This document shows, in pieces, positions 1-7,467 of a stretch of DNA of 9,681 bases. The stretch comes from Elstera litoralis (lineage in GTDB: Bacteria > Pseudomonadota > Alphaproteobacteria > Elsterales > Elsteraceae), in assembly GCF_000963705.1 (NCBI RefSeq), contig NZ_LAJY01000041.1, positions 1 through 9,681 of the forward strand. Reading direction: 5' to 3'. Both the position numbers and the translations under genes were made by a program. Under the pieces are notes generated by a model. The model worked only from the letters and a program-made list of their open reading frames with translations, was not told the DNA's origin and searched no databases. Positions within the stretch are counted from its first letter, which is position 1. Each line of letters opens with the position of its first letter.

Positions 1-438
1 GGAGAGATCGGCAAGGCCGGGGCTGGGGACGGCGGCCACCAGCACGAAGCCGCGCACGAATTGCGCGCGCATCGCCTCCAAATATTCATCCTGCAAATCG
101 GCGCGGTCGTGCGTATCGCAAAGGATCATCACGTAGCCCGCGCTGCGCAGGGCGGCTTCGGTGGAGGAGGCGATGGTTGCCATTGCGGGATTGTCGAGAT
201 TGGCGATCAGCATCGCCACCACGCGGCTTTCCCGCCGCCGCAAAGCGCGACCGACCGGGTTAGGCCGGTAGCCGACGGCGTCGATAGCCTCCTGCACGCG
301 CTTGACCGTGGCCGCCGACGCTCGCCCGGTCTCGCCATTGACGATGCGGGAGACGGTGGATACCGAAACCCCGGCCCTGGCGGCAACCGTCGCAAGCGAA
401 ATATCGTCCGACATGGCCTTCTGCACGATTCTTGACAT
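1..438 (-). CDS. LacI-family transcriptional repressor (N-terminal part, truncated by window edge)
   Basis: This is a sugar-responsive DNA-binding repressor, probably local to the divergent transporter operon. The 146 visible codons are open to the window edge. Residues 15-34 form the LacI helix-turn-helix (LATVAARAGVSVSTVSRIVN). The HTH is followed by the usual VGYRPNPVGRALRRR hinge segment (about 55-69) and then the start of the periplasmic-binding-protein-like effector domain (VVAMLIANLDNPAMATIA, about 73-90). The rest of the sensor domain lies outside the window, so the effector sugar cannot be read. The ATG at 438 has AAAGGAA just upstream (447-441), although its spacing is short. An in-frame ATG at 414 (MSDDISLATVA) is an alternative start. 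It is divergent from the sugar ABC operon and two matching palindromes lie between them, which supports local control and probably autoregulation. Family assignment is firm; the target is inferred. Confidence 0.93.
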   Translation of the reverse strand, partial: MSRIVQKAMSDDISLATVAARAGVSVSTVSRIVNGETGRASAATVKRVQEAIDAVGYRPNPVGRALRRRESRVVAMLIANLDNPAMATIASSTEAALRSAGYVMILCDTHDRADLQDEYLEAMRAQFVRGFVLVAAVPSPGLADLS

Positions 439-457
439 TATTCCTTTGTTTCACCCA

Positions 458-471
458 GGCAATCGATTGTC
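458..471. promoter_or_regulatory. candidate LacI-family operator O1
   Basis: GGCAATCGATTGTC contains the perfect 10-bp palindrome CAATCGATTG with a central CG, as is usual for LacI-family operators. It matches the second palindrome at 500-513 at 11 of 14 positions, including the GGCAA and central CG. It lies 19 bp upstream of the repressor start codon, so binding here would be expected to affect the repressor's own promoter or leader. That it is an operator is inferred from position and similarity. Confidence 0.55.
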
Positions 472-488
472 GAGGCGAAAAATGCGTG

Positions 489-519
489 TTGACAGGTTAG
501 GCAAACGTTTGCCAAATAT
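489..519 (+). promoter_or_regulatory. candidate sigma70-type promoter of the sugar operon
   Basis: A consensus -35 hexamer TTGACA occupies 489-494. The -10 is weak: CCAAAT (512-517, 17-bp spacer) or AAATAT (514-519, 19-bp spacer), each matching TATAAT at only three positions. The perfect palindrome O2 fills most of the spacer. A transcript starting near 525 would have a leader of about 108 nt. A second, isolated -10-like TACAAT (582-587) has no recognisable -35. The start site is inferred. Confidence 0.5.
500..513. promoter_or_regulatory. candidate LacI-family operator O2
   Basis: GGCAAACGTTTGCC is a perfect 14-bp palindrome with a central CG. It lies between a LacI-family gene and the operon it is likely to control. 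It starts 5 bp after a TTGACA box, inside the promoter spacer, the classic place for steric repression. Its centre (506.5) is 42 bp from the centre of O1 (464.5). Confidence 0.75.
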
Positions 520-596
520 CGAAGAGGCTGTAAGAAACAGCTCGAAACGGGGGCTGCCATCGTTCAAGATGGGGGTAGTCCTACAATAGATAAGCT

Positions 597-611
597 CCGC
601 GTGACACGCGG
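597..611. repeat. 15-bp inverted repeat in the operon leader
   Basis: CCGCGTG-A-CACGCGG is a perfect inverted repeat with 7-base arms around one central base. It ends 6 bp before the GGGAGGAG Shine-Dalgarno of the binding-protein gene. In RNA it could fold as a 6-bp GC-rich stem with a GAC triloop. It does not resemble O1 or O2. It could be a further protein-binding site or an RNA element near the ribosome-binding site. The symmetry is seen; the function is not known. Confidence 0.4.
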
Positions 612-632
612 GCATCCGGGAGGAGACCGACA

Positions 633-1913
633 ATGCGTGCTTTCAAACCGCTTCTGCTTGCCCTTTTTTCGACGACGGCCATTAGCCTGTCGGCCTACGC
701 CCAGACCACGACGGTCCGCATGACCTGGTATTCGGATGGCAACGAAGGCGAGGTTATGGCCGATCTTCTGAAGCGCTTCAAAGAAGCCAATAAGGATATC
801 GACGTCGTTCTGGACGAAGTTCCCTTTAAGGCGATCAACGAAAATCTCCCCGTGCAAGTCGCCTCCGGCCAGGGGCCGGATATCGCCCGCGTTGTCGATT
901 TGGGCGGCATGTCGCGCTTTGCGCTGGACTTGCGCCCCTATCTGAAAGACGCCGCCTATTGGGATGCCAATTTCGGCCCGTTCTTGAATTGGATGCGCGT
1001 CCCCGGCGATAATACCTCCATTCCGGGGTTGATGACGCAGCTCACGGTGACGGGCGCTTTCGTCAATAAGACGCTGTTCGACCAAGCCGGTGTGAAAATG
1101 CCGAAGGAAGGCGCGACTTGGGAAGATTGGGCGAAGGCGGTTCAAGAGGTGGCCAAGGTTACGAAAGCCCCGTTCCCGCTGGCAATCGACCGCTCGGGCC
1201 ACCGTTTCTATTCGATGGTTCTGTCGGAAGGCTCGCAGGTTTTCGCCGCCGATGGCTCGCCCGCCGTTGTCGATGATGGTTTCAAGCGCGCGGCGCAGCG
1301 GGTTTACGATTGGCACAAGTCCGGCGTGATGTCGAAAGAGCTGTGGGGCTCGGTGTCGGGCACGGCCTATCGCGGGGCCAATGACGAGTTTAAGAACGCA
1401 CAAGTCGTCATGTATCTCTCCGGATCGTGGCAGACGGGCCAGTTCAGCAAGACCATCGGCGATGCGTTCGATTGGGTCGCCGTTCCCAACCCCTGCGGGG
1501 CCGGGAACTGCACCAGCATGCCGGGCGGCGCGGGCCTAGTGGCGATGAAGTCCACGAAAAATCCGCAAGCAGTGGCGCGGGTTATGGAGTATCTCGCGAG
1601 CGAGCCGGTTCTGAAGGAATTCTATTCCCGCTCCTTATTCGTGCCCGGCCACGTCGGCCTAACCGAAAAGGGCGTGCCTTATCCGAGCGCCAGCAAGCCG
1701 GCAGCGGCGGCGCTGAAAGTGTTCACGCAGAACGCCAGCTCGACCACGGCGACGGCCTATCTAACCCAGGGCTATACCAACAACCGTATCATCTTCAACG
1801 CCGTTATCAGCCGCCTCGGTCAAGCGATTGCGGGTGAAACGACGCTGGAAAACGCCTATGAGCGGATCCCGGTCGATGTCGCTCAGCAGATTGCCGAACG
1901 TAATAAAAAGTAA
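633..1913 (+). CDS. periplasmic sugar-binding protein of a CUT1 ABC transporter
   Basis: This is an extracytoplasmic solute-binding protein (family 1, MalE/UgpB-like) that captures a sugar and delivers it to the permease pair encoded next. The 426-residue length is usual for the family. Residues 1-23 are a Sec signal peptide (basic MRAFK, hydrophobic LLLALF...ISLS) with an AYA|Q type I cleavage site. There is no lipobox, so the protein is expected to be free in the periplasm. The mature protein starts with VRMTWYSDGNEGEVMADLLKRF, the usual first strand and helix. SGQGPDIARV (79-87) is the typical ligand-domain motif. The mature protein has only two cysteines, C288 and C293 (CGAGNC), close enough for a disulfide. 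The strong GGGAGGAG at 618-625 supports the start. It is first in the operon, 21 bp before permease 1. The neighbouring GH31 suggests an alpha-linked oligosaccharide ligand; this is inferred. Confidence 0.93.
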   Translation: MRAFKPLLLALFSTTAISLSAYAQTTTVRMTWYSDGNEGEVMADLLKRFKEANKDIDVVLDEVPFKAINENLPVQVASGQGPDIARVVDLGGMSRFALDLRPYLKDAAYWDANFGPFLNWMRVPGDNTSIPGLMTQLTVTGAFVNKTLFDQAGVKMPKEGATWEDWAKAVQEVAKVTKAPFPLAIDRSGHRFYSMVLSEGSQVFAADGSPAVVDDGFKRAAQRVYDWHKSGVMSKELWGSVSGTAYRGANDEFKNAQVVMYLSGSWQTGQFSKTIGDAFDWVAVPNPCGAGNCTSMPGGAGLVAMKSTKNPQAVARVMEYLASEPVLKEFYSRSLFVPGHVGLTEKGVPYPSASKPAAAALKVFTQNASSTTATAYLTQGYTNNRIIFNAVISRLGQAIAGETTLENAYERIPVDVAQQIAERNKK

Positions 1914-1934
1914 CGGCCCGGCGGGAACACGACC

Positions 1935-2960
1935 ATGACTGTGGATCAGGACGGCGCACCGCGCCGAACCGTTACGGCTGCGCTCGGCGCGGTTTTCGGA
2001 TCGCCCCTTGCGCTGCTTATGCAGGGCCTCGATATTCCGATGAAGCTGCTTCAGCGGCTCGTCGGGGTCCGGCATATGCCGTATTTCTTTTTGGCACCGA
2101 ACTTTCTTCTGTTCGGCATGTTCGTGTTCCTGCCGATTGCGATCAATATCGTCTTCTCGGTCACTGGCGGCGCGGCGCTTTTCCCATCGGAACGCCCCTA
2201 CGTCGGGACCGAGCAGTACGAACATCTCTTCAACTGCACCTCCTATCTCGACCCGAATACCTGCCGCGAAGATCATTTCTGGCGCGGCGTGCGCAATACG
2301 ATTTACTTCGTCTTCTTCCAAGTCGGCGCGATGGTGCTGTTCTCGCTGGTCACGGCGCTCGTGTTGAATAAGAAGATTTATGCGCGGGGGTTTTTCCGGG
2401 CGGTCTATTTCTTCCCGGTTCTGCTCTCGCCGGTCGTCGTCGCGCTGATCTGGAAATGGATTTTGCAGCGCGACGGGCTTCTGAATGCCGTGATTACCGG
2501 GTTCGGCGGCGAGAAAATGCTGTTCTTCATCGATCCAAGCTGGGCGATGTTCTGGGCGGTTTTCGTCTCGGTTTGGGCGCATATGGGGTTCTATACGCTG
2601 ATCCTGCTGGCGGGGCTGCAAGCAATCCCGGCCGATCTCTATGAGGCGGCGGAGATGGATGCGACGCCGCGCTGGCGCACGCTGACGCGCATTACCTTGC
2701 CGCTGCTGTGGCCGAATATGATCGTCGTGATCGTGCTGGCGCTGATTAAGGGCGTGCAGACGTTCGATGAAGTCTTCGTGCTCACCGGCGGCGGGCCGGG
2801 CACGGCGACCTTGATGATCGTGCAATATATCTATGAAACCGCGTTTTCGAATCAGGTGCAGAACTTCGGCCTTGCCGCCGCAGCCTCTGTCGTCCTCGGG
2901 CTGGTGCTGTTCGCGTTGACGCTGCTCCAGCTTCTTCTCGCCCGGCGAAAGGAAGTTTGA
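1935..2960 (+). CDS. CUT1 sugar ABC transporter permease 1 (MalF/UgpA-like)
   Basis: This is an inner-membrane subunit forming half of the translocation channel. It has 341 residues. A cytoplasmic N-terminal stretch (1-48) is followed by about six membrane segments: roughly 50-73, 121-144, 155-176, 203-228, 260-275 and 311-336. A periplasmic loop (about 77-118) carries C101 and C110. The EAA loop that docks on the ATPase is at 237-256 (EAAEMDATPRW...ITLP). The usual glycine of EAA--DGA is Ala243 and the following Ala is Thr. The conserved FVLTGGGPGTAT motif of MalF-type permeases is at 281-292. The start ATG has only a weak GC-rich SD (GGCGGG), suggesting translation is helped by the upstream gene. 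The family is firm; the sugar is unknown. Confidence 0.93.
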   Translation: MTVDQDGAPRRTVTAALGAVFGSPLALLMQGLDIPMKLLQRLVGVRHMPYFFLAPNFLLFGMFVFLPIAINIVFSVTGGAALFPSERPYVGTEQYEHLFNCTSYLDPNTCREDHFWRGVRNTIYFVFFQVGAMVLFSLVTALVLNKKIYARGFFRAVYFFPVLLSPVVVALIWKWILQRDGLLNAVITGFGGEKMLFFIDPSWAMFWAVFVSVWAHMGFYTLILLAGLQAIPADLYEAAEMDATPRWRTLTRITLPLLWPNMIVVIVLALIKGVQTFDEVFVLTGGGPGTATLMIVQYIYETAFSNQVQNFGLAAAASVVLGLVLFALTLLQLLLARRKEV

Positions 2961-2961
2961 G

Positions 2962-4026
2962 ATGGCTGCCATCAGTTTAAAACAGCTTGCGAAAGCCCGG
3001 CGGGGCGGGGCGGGAGCGCCGCTGCATTGGACGGATATTGCCGCCTATGCCTATCTCGCCGTTGGGGTGGTACTGATGTTCGGGCCGGTGCTCTGGCTCG
3101 TGCTCTCCTCCTTCAAGACGCAGAGCGCGCTGCTGGAGTTTCCGCCGTCGCTGCTGCCGATGGCGCAGGTGGAGGTGAGCGTTCCCGGCCATCCGAACCC
3201 GCTGCCCTTGTTCAGCGTGCCGCAGAGCGACGGGACGGTGAAGGAGTTGGTACAGGTTCGCCGCATTGGCATCGTCGCGCAAATGGTGGACCCGAATAAT
3301 CCGACTGAGACTTTCCGGGTTCCCATCGATGCGCGCACGCCGGTGCGTAAGGCCGCGCTGGCGCTGGAGAATTATACCGAGCCGCTGGAGCGTTTCGCCT
3401 TTCTGCGCTTCCTCAGTAATTCGGTCTTCGTCACTGTCGTCGCAACCGCGCTGACACTGCTGACCAACTCGATGGCGGCCTATGCGCTGGCGGTTTACGA
3501 TTTTCGCGGTAAGGGCGCGGCGATGCTGGCGGTGGTGGGCACGCTGATGATCCCGATTACCATCGTGCTGGTGCCCGTCTATCTGGTGATTACCGAGCTT
3601 GGCTTAGTGAACTCGCTGTGGGCGGTGATCCTGCCGGGGGCGGCGACCCCGACCGGCGTCTTCCTACTGCGCCAATATATGCTGACGCTGCCGAAAGACC
3701 TGATCGAAGCGGCGCGGATGGACAAGGCCTCCGAGTGGCAGATTTACTGGCGCATTGTTTTGCCACTCTCGATGCCCGCTTTGGCCGTGCTCGCCATTTT
3801 CTCGATCATGTGGCGCTGGAACGAGTTTCTCTGGCCGCTGGCGGTGCTAACCAAAACCGAAGTCTATACCCTGCAAATCGGTCTCAACGCCTTCCAGGGC
3901 GAACTTCAGACCCAGTGGCATTATCTCTTGGCGATGACCGTCGTGACGCTTTTGCCCGTCGCCCTCGTCTTCGTCTTCCTGCAACGCTTCATCACCACGG
4001 GCATCGGCTCGACGGGGATGAAATGA
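2962..4026 (+). CDS. CUT1 sugar ABC transporter permease 2 (MalG/UgpE-like) with extended periplasmic loop
   Basis: This is the second channel-forming subunit. It has 354 residues, against about 270-300 for most MalG-like proteins. The extra length is a segment of about 90 residues (51-145) between the first membrane helix (about 28-50) and LSNSVFVTVVATALTLL (151-167). By topology that loop faces the periplasm. The EAA motif is at 239-258 (EAARMDKASEWQ...IVLP); the canonical glycine after Asp is Lys243. SIMWRWNEFLWPL (281-293) is the typical MalG-family segment. The start is 1 bp after the stop of permease 1, with AAAGGAAG (2948-2955) as SD inside the previous gene, so the pair is translationally linked. 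AglG-type alpha-glucoside permeases are also long in this region, which fits but does not prove an alpha-glucoside substrate. Confidence 0.93.
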   Translation: MAAISLKQLAKARRGGAGAPLHWTDIAAYAYLAVGVVLMFGPVLWLVLSSFKTQSALLEFPPSLLPMAQVEVSVPGHPNPLPLFSVPQSDGTVKELVQVRRIGIVAQMVDPNNPTETFRVPIDARTPVRKAALALENYTEPLERFAFLRFLSNSVFVTVVATALTLLTNSMAAYALAVYDFRGKGAAMLAVVGTLMIPITIVLVPVYLVITELGLVNSLWAVILPGAATPTGVFLLRQYMLTLPKDLIEAARMDKASEWQIYWRIVLPLSMPALAVLAIFSIMWRWNEFLWPLAVLTKTEVYTLQIGLNAFQGELQTQWHYLLAMTVVTLLPVALVFVFLQRFITTGIGSTGMK

Positions 4027-4044
4027 GCGACCGGACCTTCCCTC

Positions 4045-5124
4045 ATGGCTGATTTGAAGATTAAAGGCGCAACTAAAGCCTTCGGCGCTGTCAAAGTGCT
4101 GCACGGGATCGATCTCGAGGTGAAGAACGGTGAGTTCATCGTCTTCGTCGGCCCGTCGGGCTGTGGGAAATCGACCCTGCTGCGCGTCATCGCCGGGCTT
4201 GAAACCGTCACCGACGGCGAAATCGAGATCGACGGCGTACGGGTAACGCATCTGCCGGCCTCCGACCGGGGCCTTGCGATGGTATTCCAATCCTACGCCC
4301 TGTATCCGCACATGAGCGTCGCCGAGAATATGGGTTTCGCGCTCCAGAATATGGGCCTGAAGAAGCCAGATATTGAGGCGCGCGTCAAACGCGCCGCCGA
4401 AATGCTGCGCCTCACGGAGTATCTGCACCGTAAGCCGAAGGCGCTATCCGGCGGCCAGCGCCAGCGCGTCGCCATTGGCCGGGCGATTGTGCGCGACCCG
4501 AAGATTTTTCTGTTCGACGAGCCCTTGTCCAACCTCGATGCCGAGTTGCGCGTCGCCACCCGCAAGGAGTTGGCCGCGCTGCATACCGAAATCGGCGGCA
4601 CGATGATCTATGTCACCCACGATCAGGTGGAGGCGATGACGCTCGCCCACCGCATCGTTGTGCTGCGGGCGGGGCGGATCGAACAGGTTGGCTCACCGCT
4701 GGAACTCTATAACCACCCGGCCAATCTGTTCGTTGCGGGTTTCATCGGCTCGCCGCGCATGAATTTGCTCCCGGCGACGGTTGAAACCCAGCAGGGCGAG
4801 TTGCGTTTGAAACTCGGCAATGCCAGCCTGCCGCTGCCGTTTGCAGTGCCGGGGCTTGCCTCCGGCGCGTCGGTCACCCTCGGCGTTCGGCCCGAGCATA
4901 TTTCGATCGTCCCGCAGGATGGCATGCTGAGCCTGAAGCTCGATCTGCTCGAACAGCTCGGCGGCGAGACCTTCTTTTACGCCTCGGCCCCTGGCTTGCC
5001 GCAGATCACGCTGCGCCAGGACGGGCAGGCGCAGTTGCAGCGCGGCGATACGGTCGCCGTGCGCTTCGCGCCGCAGCACATTCACTTATTTACCGAAGAC
5101 GGCACGGCGCTCGCCCGTCCCTGA
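4045..5124 (+). CDS. sugar ABC transporter ATP-binding protein (MalK/UgpC-like)
   Basis: This cytoplasmic ATPase powers the CUT1 importer. All nucleotide-binding motifs are intact: Walker A GPSGCGKST (36-44), Q-loop Q82, signature LSGGQ (134-138), Walker B IFLFDEP (154-160) with E159, D-loop SNLD (162-165) and H-loop H192. From about residue 235 a MalK-type C-terminal TOBE/OB region follows, including the family motif LGVRPEHI (269-276). The length of 359 residues is normal. The gene starts 18 bp after permease 2 without a clear SD. A 9-codon reading frame overlapping the permease stop (ATGA at 4023) runs across this start and may couple translation. A dedicated ATPase here suggests a self-contained transporter; MalK-like ATPases can also serve several systems. 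Confidence 0.95.
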   Translation: MADLKIKGATKAFGAVKVLHGIDLEVKNGEFIVFVGPSGCGKSTLLRVIAGLETVTDGEIEIDGVRVTHLPASDRGLAMVFQSYALYPHMSVAENMGFALQNMGLKKPDIEARVKRAAEMLRLTEYLHRKPKALSGGQRQRVAIGRAIVRDPKIFLFDEPLSNLDAELRVATRKELAALHTEIGGTMIYVTHDQVEAMTLAHRIVVLRAGRIEQVGSPLELYNHPANLFVAGFIGSPRMNLLPATVETQQGELRLKLGNASLPLPFAVPGLASGASVTLGVRPEHISIVPQDGMLSLKLDLLEQLGGETFFYASAPGLPQITLRQDGQAQLQRGDTVAVRFAPQHIHLFTEDGTALARP

Positions 5125-5141
5125 TCGATCTGGAGAGACTC

Positions 5142-7450
5142 ATGAAAGCTCTGACGCACGGCCAATATCGGGGCCGCGACGGTAATGCTGCGCTATTCGA
5201 CCTGAGCGCGGGCGGCAAACCGCTGGCAACGCTGCGGGTGGCGATTCTGGAAGGCGATATCGGCCGTGTCACGCTGAAGCGGCCCGGCGGCTACCGGCTG
5301 GATCGCGGCTGGCAGATTGCGCCCGGCGGGTTGGAGCCCAGCTTCGAAGGCCGTGCCCGCGACGATGAAAGCGGCTTCGCTCATCCTGCCGCCCAGGTTG
5401 CGGAAAGCGACGGGACGGTAACGCTGTCGGCGGGCGGGCTCCACGCCGAGATTCGCCTGCATCCCTTCGGGATCGACTGGCGGCGCGATGGCGAGGCAGA
5501 ACCCTTCCTGCAAGATCGCCCGACGCAAGCCTATCTTCTCTCCCGGAAAACCCATACCGCGACGCACGCGATGGCGCGGTTGCCCGACGAGCGTCATTTT
5601 GGGCTTGGCGATAAGGCCGGGCCGCTCGATCGCACCGGCCGCCGCTTCGCCATCGACGCGGTCGATCCCTGCGGTTTCGATGCCGAACTGTCGGACCCGC
5701 TCTATAAGATGCTGCCCTTCTTCATCGTCGATGGGCCGCGCGGCGCGCACGGGGTCTATTACGATAATCTCGCGAAAGCCCAGGTCGATTTCGGCTGCAC
5801 TATCGATAATTACCACGGGCTTTTCCGCTTCTATCAGGCGGAAGATGGCGACCTCGACTATTACGTGCTCGCTGGGCCGAGTGTGCCCGCCGTCACGCGG
5901 CGCTTCTCCTGGCTGACTGGCGGGCAGGCGTTTGCGCCGCGCTGGTCGCTGGGCTTTGCCATGACGACGATGACGATTGCCGACGCGCCGGATGCCGACG
6001 CGCGCATCTCGGCCTTCATCGAAGACTGCCGCCGCAATGGTATCCGCTGCGACAGTTTCCATTTCGGCTCGGGCTATACCTCGATCAACGGGCGTCGTTA
6101 CGCCTTCAACTGGAACCGCGATAAATTCCCCGATCCCGCCGCCACGATGGCGCGCCTGAAGGCGGCGGGCATGCAGCCGGTGACGAACCTGAAACCCTGC
6201 CTGCTCGACGATCATCCGCGTCTTGAAGAGGCGAAAGCGGCGGGCGGTTTGGTGCTGGATTCGGAAACCGGCGAACCTGCGATTGCGCAATTCTGGGACG
6301 GGCTCGGCTTCCATCTCGATTTCACCAGCCCCGGTGGGCGGGACTGGTGGGCGAACGGTATTCGCACGGCGTTGCTCGATTACGGCGTCGCCTCGGTGTG
6401 GAACGACAATAACGAATATGAGATTTGGGACGAGGACGCCGTCTGCGTGGGCGACGGTCGACCGTTCGAGCAAAGCCTCGCGCGTCCGGCGCAAGCGCTG
6501 CTGATGCACAAGCTCGCCTATGAAACCCAATTGGCCCACGCGCCGGAAAAGCGCCCCTATGTCATCACGCGCGCCGGTGGGGCCGGTGTGTCGCGCTACG
6601 GCCAGACTTGGTCCGGCGATAACGAGACGGCGTGGAAGAGCCTGCGCTACAATCTCACCCAGGGCCTGAATATGAGCCTGTCAGGCTTCTACAATATCGG
6701 CCACGACGTTGGCGGTTTCCACGGCCCGGTGCCGACGCCCGAACTCTTCGCGCGCTTCGTCGAATTCTGCTCGCTGTGGCCGCGCATGGTGATGAACTCT
6801 TGGAAGGAGAACGGGGTCGTCAATACGCCCTGGATGCACCCGGAAGTGCTGCCCCAGGTGCGCGACGCTATGAACGTTCGCAATCGGCTGATCCCCTATC
6901 TCTACACGCAGATGTGGCAGGCGGCGGCGCAGGATAGTCCCGCCGTGCGGCCCCTGTTCTGGGATTTCCCTGCCGATGCCGGGGCGAAACTGGTGGAAGA
7001 TGCCTTCATGCTCGGCCCAGACCTACTGATCGCCCCAGTGCTGGAGCAGGGCGAAACCGAGCGTTCGGTCTATCTGCCGACCAATCCCGGCGGCTGGTAC
7101 GATTGGCACGACGGCACCCCCTATGCGGGCGGCAGCCGCGTGAGGGTGCCCGCGCCCCTGGGCCGGATGCCGATCTTTGCCCGCGCGGCGCGATTGTGCC
7201 GGTGGACGATGGGGCGGGGGTTACCGTTATCGTCTTCGGCGGCGCGCAGGCCAGCGGCACCAGCCAGCTTTATCTCGACGATGGCGAAACGATCCGTTGG
7301 CGCGAGGCGGGCCAATGTCTCACCTTCCGTCTGGCCGGCGGTATTCTCGACGTGGAGACGCCGGAGACGGTCGGTACGATTACGGTGGTGCCGGTCGGCG
7401 GTGCGCCGAAACTGGCGTCATCCAGCCTTAGTCTAACGTCGGCGCGGTAA
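5142..7450 (+). CDS. GH31 alpha-glucosidase-type glycoside hydrolase, one frameshift near 7188
   Basis: This is a cytoplasmic retaining alpha-glycosidase that probably hydrolyses the imported sugar. There is no signal peptide, and GGAGAG (5132-5137) is a good SD. Seen in order: an N-terminal beta-sandwich with the FGLG motif at 153-156; a (beta/alpha)8 barrel with FHFGSGYTSINGRRY (306-320); VWNDNNEYE (419-427) with nucleophile D422; WSGDNETAW (490-498) with acid/base D493; and GFYNIGHDVGGF (515-526). The uninterrupted frame diverges after residue about 682 and ends at 7436. From 7190 the +1-shifted frame instead encodes GAIVPVDDGAGVTVIVFGG and LYLDDGETIRWRE, the expected GH31 C-terminal beta domain, and stops at 7450. 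One missing G near 7187-7189 explains this; the restored protein has about 769 residues. Being last in the transporter operon supports an alpha-glucoside role; the exact linkage cannot be told. Confidence 0.9.
7185..7190 (+). other. single-base deletion (frameshift) in the GH31 gene
   Basis: The sequence CGCGCGGCGCGATT reads R-A-A-R-L in the gene frame. With one more G (CGCGCGGGCGCGATT) it reads R-A-G-A-I and continues into GAIVPVDDG and the conserved C-terminal domain. The missing base falls in a G run. Sequencing or assembly error is more likely than a true mutation, but reads are needed to decide. Confidence 0.8.
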
Positions 7451-7467
7451 TTCGTTAGAGCCGGTAT

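Noticed and set aside
61..435. Plus-strand open frame of 124 codons at the left end
   Set aside because: It is opposite the clear LacI-family DNA-binding and hinge region on the minus strand and has no recognisable features.
564..1403. Open frame of 279 codons on the minus strand crossing the leader
   Set aside because: It is antisense to the signal-peptide-bearing binding protein and runs through the regulatory region. No family features are visible.
1761..2972. Open frame of 403 codons on the minus strand
   Set aside because: It is antisense to permease 1 and the end of the binding protein. Its composition is dominated by Arg, His, Gln and Glu, the usual signature of reading opposite a hydrophobic membrane protein.
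5193..6539. Open frame of 448 codons on the minus strand
   Set aside because: It is antisense to the GH31 catalytic domain, whose motifs are certain. The antisense product shows no recognisable domain, and such frames are common opposite GC-rich genes.
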